In this document: positions 6,463-11,453 of the stretch, in pieces
How positions within the stretch are numbered: the first letter of the stretch is position 1
Layout: each line of letters begins with the position of its first letter
Source: an uncultured Eubacterium sp.
GTDB lineage: Bacteria > Bacillota > Clostridia > Peptostreptococcales > Anaerovoracaceae
Direction of reading: 5' to 3'
Assembly: GCA_900551775.1 (NCBI GenBank)
Contig: URXI01000113.1
Coordinates: 1-11,453, forward strand
Length of the DNA: 11,453 nucleotides
Notes under the pieces: model-generated
What the model saw: the letters and a program-made list of their open reading frames with translations, nothing else
The model's database searches: none
What the model was told of the DNA's origin: nothing
Made by a program: the position numbers and the translations under genes

Positions 6463-8412
6463 TTATTCCGCCTGATGTTCTGCGATGATCTTATCTGCAA
6501 TCATCTTAGGGACTTCTTCGTATCTGTCAAATTTCAGTTCGAATCGGCCTCTGCCCTGGGTCATGGAACGAAGTCCCAGCGCATAGTCGAAGAGTTCTGC
6601 CTGCGGCGCTTCTGCCAGCAGCTTCTGTCCTCCGTTAGTCTGTGGTTCCATACCGAGAATCTTACCTCTTCTCTTATTCATGTCACCCATGACATCTCCC
6701 ATGTAGTCGTCAGGAACATAAATATCCATATGCATGATCGGCTCCAGCAGACACGGCTTCGCTTCTACGATACCCTTCTTAAATGCCAGCGATGCAGCGA
6801 TTTTGAAGGAAACTTCGTTGGAGTCTACATCGTGGTAGGATCCATCGTAGAGCACAGCTTTGACATTTACTACCTTGCATCCTGCAAGAGGGCCTTTCTG
6901 CATGCTTTCGATCAGCCCCTTTTCTACAGCTGGAACGTAGTTCTTCGGAATGGAACCGCCGAACAGTTCCTCTGCAAACTCAAATTCCTGTGCAGACGGT
7001 GAGAATTTGATATGTACGTCACCATACTGACCTGCACCACCTGACTGCTTCTTGTGTTTACCTTGAACGTCCGAGGTGCCTTTGATGGTTTCTCTATATG
7101 CGATCTTCTGCGGAACCACGTTGACAGTTACGCCAAATCTGTCTTTCAGCTTTGCCATGATGATGCCCAGCTGGATGTCTCCCTGTCCGCCGAGAAGGGT
7201 CTGATGCGTCTCTGCATTTCTTTCGACGACAAAGGATGGATCTTCTTCTCTCAGTCTGGAAAGTCCTGTGCTCATCTTCTCTTCGTCGTTCTTATCTGCC
7301 GCTTCGATGGCGATGAAATAGGTCGGTGATGGGAAGTCCAGCGGAAGGTATCTGATCTCGTCACTCTTGTCGCAGAGAGTATCTCCTGACAAGGTGTACT
7401 GCAGTTTTGCCACAGCAACGATATCGCCTGCTTCGGCATAGTTCAGTTCTAACTGTTCTTTACCTCTGAGGAAGAACAGCTTGCCCAATTTTTCAGCCTT
7501 GCCAGTTCTCTCGTTGAGGACTTCTGTGCCCGAGTTGATCTTACCAGTAACTACCTTCATGATGGAAATTTTTCCAACAAATGGGTCGACGATCGTCTTG
7601 AATACGAAGGCAGACATCGGTGCGTCAGTGACAGACAGTCTTTCAACCGGTTCATTATTGTTGTTGAAGCCCGCATAAGGTCCATGCTGAAGCGGTGTCG
7701 GAACGTATGTAAGCAGCAAATCCAAAAGACCTTCGATGCCCTCTCCCAGCTGGAACGCTGAGGAGCAGACCGGAACGATGACACCTTCGGAAATACCCTT
7801 TACCAATCCGTTCTTGATTTCTTCATCGGAAAAATCGTCGCCGTTGAAGTATTTTTCCATCAGCTCGTCGTCCGCCATGGCGATGGCTTCTTTCAGTTCC
7901 TCGTCGATTTCGGCTGAAAGCGGCCAGCTGAACGGAATCAGCGTTTCGCCGAACTTGTCTTTCAATTCGTCAAAAGTCTTGTAGAAGTCAAATTCGTCCT
8001 TATCTCTCTTGTTGATAACGATGAATCTTGGAGTCTTGTATCTTTCGCAGGCATCCCAGGCAGCTTCTGTTCCGACCTGAATGCCTGATCCTGCGTCTAC
8101 CAAAATCACTGCGGCTTCTGCAGCCCTGAGTGCAGCGTTCACTTCTCCAACAAAATCGAAGTAACCCGGTGTATCTATAAAATTGATCTTGCTGTCCTTC
8201 CATTCGATTGGAACAACAGAAGTGTTAATTGAATATCCTTTCTCAATTTCCATCTTGTCATAGTCGGAAACTGTATTTCCATCTTCTACCTTGCCCAACT
8301 TTTTGATGACTCCTGTAGCCATCAGTGCTGATTCTAAGAATGTAGTTTTACCACATCCACCATGTCCAAGTAAAGCAACGTTTCTAATAGTTTCGCTTGT
8401 GTAGCCTTTCAT
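6463..8412 (-). CDS. fusA2: EF-G-like translational GTPase (FusA2-type)
   Basis: Five-domain translation-factor GTPase related to elongation factor G, 649 residues against about 690 for canonical EF-G. The G domain has P-loop GHGGCGKT (16-23), switch I EKGYSI with Ser61 in place of the usual Thr, switch II DTPGYFDF (80-87), NKRD (134-137) and SSAF (218-221). EF-G domains II to V follow; domain IV begins near QSGGAGQYGDV (457-466) and domain V contains MGDVMGDMNKRRGKILGM. Canonical EF-G has GHIDAGKT and DTPGH, with a catalytic His. Here Tyr84 takes its place, a mark of the EF-G-like subfamily, whose exact role is unsettled, so it should not be called housekeeping fusA. AGGAGG stands eight bases before the ATG. 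It is a monocistronic unit with its own terminator. Confidence 0.9.
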   Translation of the reverse strand: MKGYTSETIRNVALLGHGGCGKTTFLESALMATGVIKKLGKVEDGNTVSDYDKMEIEKGYSINTSVVPIEWKDSKINFIDTPGYFDFVGEVNAALRAAEAAVILVDAGSGIQVGTEAAWDACERYKTPRFIVINKRDKDEFDFYKTFDELKDKFGETLIPFSWPLSAEIDEELKEAIAMADDELMEKYFNGDDFSDEEIKNGLVKGISEGVIVPVCSSAFQLGEGIEGLLDLLLTYVPTPLQHGPYAGFNNNNEPVERLSVTDAPMSAFVFKTIVDPFVGKISIMKVVTGKINSGTEVLNERTGKAEKLGKLFFLRGKEQLELNYAEAGDIVAVAKLQYTLSGDTLCDKSDEIRYLPLDFPSPTYFIAIEAADKNDEEKMSTGLSRLREEDPSFVVERNAETHQTLLGGQGDIQLGIIMAKLKDRFGVTVNVVPQKIAYRETIKGTSDVQGKHKKQSGGAGQYGDVHIKFSPSAQEFEFAEELFGGSIPKNYVPAVEKGLIESMQKGPLAGCKVVNVKAVLYDGSYHDVDSNEVSFKIAASLAFKKGIVEAKPCLLEPIMHMDIYVPDDYMGDVMGDMNKRRGKILGMEPQTNGGQKLLAEAPQAELFDYALGLRSMTQGRGRFELKFDRYEEVPKMIADKIIAEHQAE

Positions 8413-8557
8413 TAATAAGACCTCCTACTTTTAATTTACGGCGTGCCGCTTGTGGTCAACACTTTACGGCAATGCTGTTAGACAATCATTGAGTTCATCA
8501 TACTGCAGCCGTTCCTCTGTAAACGGAATTTAAAGACCGCAATACACTGATGGATTT

Positions 8558-8586
8558 ATTATAACAAAAAAGCCACTGTCACACAA
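8558..8586 (-). promoter_or_regulatory. Candidate promoter of the EF-G-like gene
   Basis: On the minus strand, a perfect TATAAT (8558-8563) has TTGTGT (8581-8586, three of six -35 bases) 17 bases upstream. It would give a leader of about 140 bases. It overlaps the terminator stem, which makes it doubtful. A TTGACC at about 8453-8458 closer to the gene has no good -10 partner. Confidence 0.35.
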
Positions 8587-8595
8587 TGGCTTTTT
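8566..8595 (-). terminator. Intrinsic terminator downstream of the GGDEF remnant
   Basis: AAAAAGCCA (8567-8575) pairs with TGGCTTTTT (8587-8595), with an inner TGT/ACA extension. Six T follow on the minus strand and five on the plus, so it could work both ways. It lies about 60 bases past the stop of the GGDEF remnant and was probably the terminator of the original minus-strand gene. Confidence 0.75.
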
Positions 8596-8656
8596 GAATA
8601 GTTCGAATATTTGGGTGGAATTTCCTGACTATAGCGACCCTCTGCCAGCAAACACT

Positions 8657-8803
8657 TCACTCAACCCCTGAAGTCTGTGCTTTGCCATTTGCCTTTGCCT
8701 GGTAAAGCGCCTGGTCAGCTTTGTGCCAGACATAGCGGCAAAATTCCTCGGCAGTCCTATCCACACTCATCCACTCAACCTCGTTTTCTGCTGTTATATC
8801 TAT
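8657..8803 (-). pseudogene. Remnant of a GGDEF (diguanylate cyclase) domain C-terminus
   Basis: The minus strand encodes about 49 open codons ending at a TGA (8657-8659), with the segment HKADQALYQAKANGK. The ADxALYxAKxxGr motif marks the last helix of GGDEF domains, which make cyclic di-GMP. The preceding residues, including DRTAEEFCRYV, fit the helix before it. The GGDEF active-site half and all upstream sequence are missing: an in-frame TAG (8804-8806) and a terminator lie directly upstream. An internal ATG at 8770 could give only 37 residues, with no ribosome-binding site that I can see. I read it as the decayed end of a deleted gene, not a functional enzyme. Confidence 0.75.
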
Positions 8804-8817
8804 CTATTGTACCCTTA

Positions 8818-8851
8818 AAAAACAGCCTGGTCAATAACTCAGGCTGTTTTT
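8818..8851 (-). terminator. Bidirectional intrinsic terminator
   Basis: AAAAACAGCCTG (8818-8829) and CAGGCTGTTTTT (8840-8851) form a perfect 12-base stem with a 10-base loop, and there are T runs on both strands. On the minus strand it is the first clear terminator after the two-gene membrane-protein operon (9758 to 9154). That transcript would read through the 270-base palindrome before ending here. Confidence 0.85.
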
Positions 8852-8856
8852 GACAA

Positions 8857-9126
8857 GGCAAACGCATGAAAAACAGATTCTGAGAAAACTGACACCGTTA
8901 CAGCAGGAATTTAACTATTTGGAGCCTGTTTACAAAAAATGAGTATAAAAGATACTCGTAAATCCTATTAATTATCGTCAAAATGGGTTAAAAATAGCAT
9001 AAAATCGCTCTAATTTCGACTGTGTTTACATTTACTTCCAAAAATTATACTCAATTTTACCAAAGCAACTTCATATAGTTAAAGTTGCATCTACAGGATG
9101 ACTTCATCAGCTTTCATGCGTTTGCC
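8857..9126. repeat. 270-base imperfect palindrome with 15-base terminal inverted repeats (MITE-like)
   Basis: The ends are GGCAAACGCATGAAA (8857-8871) and its exact reverse complement (9112-9126). Further in, 8910-8948 matches the reverse complement of 9045-9083 at 29 of 39 positions without gaps, including TTTAACTAT and TGAGTATAA. The two arms therefore keep register apart from a 10-base length difference near the ends. The interior is AT-rich and without a convincing gene. Smaller hairpins sit inside (8941-8957 and 9065-9088). The design resembles a miniature inverted-repeat element or a long transcribed foldback. No target-site duplication is visible, so mobility is inferred only. Confidence 0.6.
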
Positions 9127-9153
9127 GTGCTCTTGTTGACGATGATAATCATG

Positions 9154-9312
9154 TTACGCCTCTTCTTGATCGTCCTTCTCGGCTTCTTCTCTTGCGATCC
9201 TGATATCCCGCTCCAACTTCACAAGCTCATAGGCTTTGTAAGCATAGACTGCGGCAATAACAGATGCGACTGCCGGTCCAATGGCCAGGAGCAGCATAAG
9301 TAACTCTCCCAT
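9154..9312 (-). CDS. Small single-span membrane protein, 52 residues
   Basis: I do not recognise a family. The protein has one hydrophobic span (about residues 4-24, LLMLLLAIGPAVASVIAAVY), then a highly charged, probably helical tail (KLERDIRIAREEAEKDDQEEA). The frame is open upstream to 9369, but AGGAGG stands seven bases before ATG 9312 and the hydrophobic segment begins there, so the short form is preferred. The start is 11 bases after the stop of the upstream gene, and that TAG merges into this gene's Shine-Dalgarno, a sign of coupled translation. The two products may therefore work together at the membrane. Confidence 0.75.
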   Translation of the reverse strand: MGELLMLLLAIGPAVASVIAAVYAYKAYELVKLERDIRIAREEAEKDDQEEA

Positions 9313-9323
9313 TTTTGTCCCTC

Positions 9324-9758
9324 CTAAAATGTCAAACTGGAATACCGTGCTTCTCCTCTGTCTTTCCAAGCGATACCCAGGGAAGCTCCCTTCAGCCGTT
9401 CGAACTTTACCTCACGGAAAAGGTATCCCTCACGATCAGCATCGCCGACAAGCAGGCTCTCAACGGGTCCTAAATCGTGACTGCCTGGGTGCAGACGGCT
9501 TTTTATCGCACCCTTATCTGCCTGACACTCTACTTTGATTTCTCCCACGTTGCCCTCGTGGTTTCCATAATAAAACAGATATCCCTGGTAGCCTTTACTG
9601 GAGCTGATTGGCGCTTTTACAAAATACGCTTTCCACAGCCCGTCCTTGCTCTCAGCAAAGAGGCCGTTGCTTTTAACCGACAGAATACCGCAGACAATCA
9701 CTATAACAATAGCGAAAACGATAACCCCTGTCCTTATCAAAATCTTTCTCTTATCCAT
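9324..9758 (-). CDS. Membrane-anchored extracytoplasmic protein of unknown function
   Basis: 144 residues. A basic N-terminus (MDKRKILIR) leads into one hydrophobic span (about 9-28), then a polar domain of about 115 residues that should lie outside the membrane. It includes KDGLWKAYFVK and GYQGYLFYYGN, spacing that looks like a beta-rich domain. There is no lipobox and no catalytic motif. AAGGGG lies eight bases before the ATG. It is the first gene of a two-gene operon, divergent from padR, and its promoter region carries the repeat box shared with the small membrane-protein gene at 10361-10684. It might be a stress- or peptide-responsive envelope protein, but that rests only on context. Confidence 0.8.
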   Translation of the reverse strand: MDKRKILIRTGVIVFAIVIVIVCGILSVKSNGLFAESKDGLWKAYFVKAPISSSKGYQGYLFYYGNHEGNVGEIKVECQADKGAIKSRLHPGSHDLGPVESLLVGDADREGYLFREVKFERLKGASLGIAWKDRGEARYSSLTF

Positions 9759-9805
9759 CGTGTATTACCCCTTTTAGTGTAATTAGAACTATAGCGGTAT
9801 TTATT

Positions 9806-9834
9806 AGTTTATTCTGATAATTTCACTTCGTCAA
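9806..9834 (-). promoter_or_regulatory. Promoter of the two-gene membrane-protein operon
   Basis: On the minus strand, TTGACG (9829-9834) is followed after 17 bases by TAAACT (9806-9811). The box of direct repeats ends 14 bases upstream of this -35, a position typical of an activator site. A TATAGT at 9788-9793 is an alternative -10 but lacks a matching -35. Confidence 0.6.
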
Positions 9835-9848
9835 TAGATTCACCAAAA

Positions 9849-9875
9849 ATTAAGAATTATTAAGAAATAGCGACT
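9849..9875 (-). promoter_or_regulatory. Direct-repeat regulatory box, copy 1
   Basis: On the minus strand, two CTTAAT hexamers (9859-9864 and 9849-9854) are spaced 10 bases start to start and preceded by AGTCGC. Over 28 positions, 21 match copy 2 at 10768. The AGTCGC end coincides with the -35 position of the divergent padR promoter, so a bound protein could act on both transcription units. Confidence 0.6.
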
Positions 9876-9898
9876 TAATTACTTTTTTCTGTTATAAT
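9870..9898 (+). promoter_or_regulatory. padR promoter with extended -10
   Basis: TATAAT (9893-9898) is preceded by TG at 9890-9891, making the extended form TGnTATAAT, which can offset the weak -35 GCGACT (9870-9875, 17-base spacer). Transcription would start near 9905, about 20 bases before the padR ATG. Confidence 0.65.
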
Positions 9899-9926
9899 CT
9901 AGTTAGAAAAGGCAGGTGAAAATGTA

Positions 9927-10331
9927 ATGAAAAACGAAGACCTTAAAATCAAGAAGAAACGAGATATTAACGAAAATTTTATAACACAATATAAGAAAGC
10001 CACTCTGCCGCTGTTGATGCTCCAACTACTGTCAGAAAAAGACATGTATGTCTACGAAATCGTACAGGTTCTTTCACAACGGAGCAAGGGCATATACAAT
10101 ATCTCTCCGCCTTACACTGCCATAGATAAGTTTCAAGAGCAAGGCTTTGTCATAGAAGGCAGCAAAGTCGTCACGGATGACAATCGCATAAGGATTTATT
10201 ACAAAATTACCGATGACGGCCTTGCCTATTTAAAAAAACTCAAACAACAGTATGCCATACTAAACCAAATAGTTTGGCTCAACGTCTATGGAAAGGATAT
10301 AAGCGATCTGCCAAAAAACAACAGCAAGTGA
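9927..10331 (+). CDS. PadR-family transcriptional regulator
   Basis: Cytoplasmic winged-helix DNA-binding protein, 134 residues, the only clear plus-strand gene. The PadR fold is seen as LPLLMLQLLSEKDMYVYEI (27-45, family form LLLLxLLxxxxxhGYEI), recognition region ISPPYTAIDKFQEQGFV (59-75, family form SPxxxYPALxxLExxGLI), and wing RIRIYYKITDDGLAYL (87-102, family form RxYYxlTxxGxxxL). A basic N-terminal extension of about 24 residues precedes it, and the C-terminal helix is short. AGGTGA stands seven bases before the ATG. It is divergent from the 9758-9154 operon and convergent with the gene at 10361, the usual setting for a local PadR repressor. The ligand is unknown; PadR members respond to phenolic acids, drugs or envelope stress. 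Confidence 0.88.
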   Translation: MKNEDLKIKKKRDINENFITQYKKATLPLLMLQLLSEKDMYVYEIVQVLSQRSKGIYNISPPYTAIDKFQEQGFVIEGSKVVTDDNRIRIYYKITDDGLAYLKKLKQQYAILNQIVWLNVYGKDISDLPKNNSK

Positions 10332-10360
10332 TAATTGATTATGTTTCCACATGCTGACCG

Positions 10361-10684
10361 TTACATGCTCAAACTTCCCCAGGCCCCATTCATTGTACCT
10401 CCGACGATGAAGATCAAGAATATTGTTACAAACCAGCGAAAGAAGACCAATCCTGCGATGATGTAGCTCAGAAGAAGCAAGCTCTTCGCTGCGCCATTAA
10501 ATTCTTTTCGGTATAGACCAACAATCAGTAAAATAATGCTGATGGCTACAACAATCCCCATGAGCACGACTCCCCTTAGCATGTCACCAGAAAGCTCCGG
10601 AATAAAGAAAATTCCGCTGATTATCACTGCAACATTGGATGCCAGCATGGCAATTGCCAACGTACTATATTTTTTCGTTTTCAT
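10361..10684 (-). CDS. Small multi-span membrane protein of unknown function
   Basis: 107 residues, with no family I recognise. Hydrophobic spans are at about 9-28 (TLAIAMLASNVAVIISGIFF), 36-58 (LRGVVLMGIVVAISIILLIV) and 67-97, the last long enough for one or two spans (SLLLLSYIIAGLVFF, then FVTIFLIFIVGG). The only charged segments are the MKTKKYS start and the YRKEFNGAAK loop. The frame opens at 10705, but AGAAGGG lies five bases before ATG 10684 and nothing like it precedes the earlier ATG, so the shorter form is used. It converges on padR with 29 bases between stop codons. Its upstream region has the same regulatory box and promoter geometry as the operon on the far side of padR, so the two units are probably co-regulated. 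Confidence 0.75.
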   Translation of the reverse strand: MKTKKYSTLAIAMLASNVAVIISGIFFIPELSGDMLRGVVLMGIVVAISIILLIVGLYRKEFNGAAKSLLLLSYIIAGLVFFRWFVTIFLIFIVGGTMNGAWGSLSM

Positions 10685-10724
10685 ACTAACCCTTCTTTCC
10701 AACATGATTTGTAATTATATGAGC

Positions 10725-10753
10725 GGTTTATTTTAAAAGCCTTGCTATGATAA
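10725..10753 (-). promoter_or_regulatory. Candidate promoter of the small multi-span membrane protein
   Basis: On the minus strand, TTATCA (10748-10753) is followed after 17 bases by TAAACC (10725-10730). Taken alone this is weak, but the 14-base gap to the repeat box, the 17-base spacer and the TAAACY -10 equal those of the promoter at 9806-9834. A perfect TATAAT at 10714-10719 is an alternative -10 without a good -35. Confidence 0.45.
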
Positions 10754-10767
10754 TAAATTGGATAAAG

Positions 10768-10794
10768 ATTAAAAATCATTAAATAATTGCGATT
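10768..10794 (-). promoter_or_regulatory. Direct-repeat regulatory box, copy 2
   Basis: On the minus strand, two TTTAAT hexamers (10778-10783 and 10768-10773), 10 bases apart start to start, are preceded by AATCGC at the same offset as AGTCGC in copy 1. It has the same orientation relative to its gene and a similar distance to the start codon (84 bases, against 91 in copy 1). Confidence 0.6.
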
Positions 10795-10797
10795 GTA

Positions 10798-10867
10798 TAA
10801 CCATGGAGGCAAGCTCCCTTCTATAGTTGCTCACGAAAGTTAAAATAACAACTTGTCTCCATGGTTA
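10798..10867. repeat. 16-base inverted repeat around a 38-base loop
   Basis: TAACCATGGAGGCAAG (10798-10813) pairs with CTTGTCTCCATGGTTA (10852-10867) with one G-U/mismatch position. The loop contains further pairing (AGTTG with CAACT). It lies 20 bases past the stop of the secreted-protein gene on the minus strand and next to regulatory box 2. No T run follows on either strand, so it is not a standard terminator; a structured RNA or a protein-binding site is possible. Confidence 0.55.
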
Positions 10868-10886
10868 AAGTTATATCATTGGTTTA

Positions 10887-11366
10887 CTACATTAAGTACC
10901 CAAACAGCCTAGCTACCGGACCCCTATCCTGATACACATCAGAAACATTTACATATTCCGGATCTTGTATCCAACTGCTTGCTGTACCTGTTGTGTGATA
11001 TCTGTAATACCCCGTCCATGTGTAATAGTATGTATCATACTTGTGCACCCTTCTGCCTGATCCATCGTTATACACGCTATAATGAGCAACTTTCTTGTAG
11101 TGCCCCATTACCATTTTAGTTGCAGTTGCACTTGAATCTGTATTATAGAAAGTGAATGGTACATGTTCTTTTTCCACAACGTCCTCTGGATGCCATCTGG
11201 GGCTCCTTGGTTCTACGGTGCCATTTCCACCCTCCTCATTTACAGTTGGAGGAACAACTGTTGCTGCATTTGAATCCTCTTCTTTGCCTGCTGCAAAGAT
11301 TGCCTGTGGTATCAATGTCAACATCATCGCGATGCAAACTACCAGTGCTAAAAACTTCTTCTTCAT
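10887..11366 (-). CDS. Secreted Tyr/His-rich protein of unknown function
   Basis: 159 residues. The N-terminus is a classical Sec signal peptide: MKKK, a hydrophobic core LALVVCIAMMLTLIP, and an AIFAA cleavage region at about residue 26, leaving about 133 mature residues. A low-complexity linker follows (KEEDSNAATVVPPTVNEEGG). The rest is an aromatic-rich domain with segments such as MGHYKKVAHYSVYNDGSG, KYDTYYYTWTGYYRYH and ASSWIQDPEY, alternating in a way that suggests beta strands. The mature part has no Cys, no cell-wall sorting signal and no catalytic motif. The frame extends upstream to 11411, but the signal peptide begins at 11366, where GGAAAG lies eight bases before the ATG; that Shine-Dalgarno is modest. 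I cannot assign a family. A secreted effector, bacteriocin-like protein or envelope-associated protein are all open. Confidence 0.75.
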   Translation of the reverse strand: MKKKFLALVVCIAMMLTLIPQAIFAAGKEEDSNAATVVPPTVNEEGGNGTVEPRSPRWHPEDVVEKEHVPFTFYNTDSSATATKMVMGHYKKVAHYSVYNDGSGRRVHKYDTYYYTWTGYYRYHTTGTASSWIQDPEYVNVSDVYQDRGPVARLFGYLM

Positions 11367-11453
11367 TTTTCTTTCTTTCCGCCAATAATGGCTTGACTTT
11401 CCTCGCGCCATGTCTCATAATGAAAGAAAGAGTTTTTCTTAAATACTTATTCT
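11367..11453. other. Leader and edge of window upstream of the secreted protein
   Basis: This is AT-rich sequence upstream of the secreted-protein start. On the minus strand it contains TTTAAG and CATTAT elements, but no promoter pair that I can support. The window ends here, so the true promoter may lie outside. Confidence 0.4.

Noticed and set aside
6475..7002. Plus-strand open frame of 175 codons inside the EF-G-like gene
   Set aside because: It is antisense to conserved domains IV and V of the EF-G-like protein, and its own translation shows no recognisable features.
8839..8940. Short plus-strand open frame ending in a TGA near 8940
   Set aside because: It runs through a strong terminator stem and one arm of the foldback, has no ribosome-binding site, and ends after about 33 codons. 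Chance is the simplest explanation.
8413..9153. Search for CRISPR arrays, tRNA, rRNA, riboswitches or insertion sequences in the largest gene-free stretch
   Set aside because: No regular repeat-spacer pattern, cloverleaf, conserved riboswitch core or transposase fragment could be made out. The stretch is accounted for by the GGDEF remnant, two terminators and the palindrome.
9085..9303. Plus-strand open frame of 72 codons
   Set aside because: It is antisense to the 52-residue membrane protein gene, which has a clear Shine-Dalgarno, and it starts inside the palindrome arm.
10536..10736. Plus-strand open frame of 66 codons opposite the multi-span membrane protein
   Set aside because: There is no Shine-Dalgarno, and its hydrophobic stretch mirrors the codons of the minus-strand membrane spans.

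Overview
The window looks like a chromosomal segment of a Gram-positive anaerobe of the class Clostridia. The signs are strong AGGAGG ribosome-binding sites, lipoprotein and Sec signal peptides, SigA-type promoters (TTGACC-17-TATAAT), a FusA2-type EF-G-like factor, and moderate GC on the left falling to AT-rich sequence on the right. I cannot name the genus. Nearly all genes are on the minus strand, so the biological order runs right to left.

Left part (1-6410). This is a tight six-gene minus-strand operon: an LD-carboxypeptidase-like S66 peptidase, a lipoprotein peptide-binding protein, two permeases (OppB/DppB, OppC/DppC) and two ATPases (OppD/DppD, OppF/DppF). The last gene runs off the left edge. 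Gaps are 1 to 19 bases. The gene set is a complete peptide importer made together with a cytoplasmic peptidase that trims D-amino-acid-containing peptides, so uptake and recycling of cell-wall peptides is the most natural reading. A near-consensus promoter precedes the operon. Two copies of a TGTTCAT-N3-ATGAACA palindrome flank it, with centres 105 bases apart.

Middle (6412-8412). A single-gene unit encodes an EF-G-like translational GTPase with Tyr replacing the switch II His. It ends in a strong intrinsic terminator.

Non-coding zone (8413-9153). This stretch holds a remnant of the C-terminus of a GGDEF (diguanylate cyclase) domain, an intrinsic terminator on each side of the remnant, and a 270-base imperfect palindrome with perfect 15-base terminal inverted repeats.

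Right part (9154-11453). This is a small accessory module. A plus-strand PadR-family regulator is divergent from a two-gene operon (a membrane-anchored extracytoplasmic protein and a 52-residue membrane protein) and convergent with a gene for a small multi-span membrane protein. Further right is a secreted Tyr/His-rich protein of unknown function. The two minus-strand transcription units beside padR share an upstream box of 10-base direct repeats. In both, the box stands 14 bases from a -35 element, followed by a 17-base spacer and a TAAACY -10 element. This suggests one regulator controls both. The shared box and the 270-base palindrome are the least ordinary things in the window.
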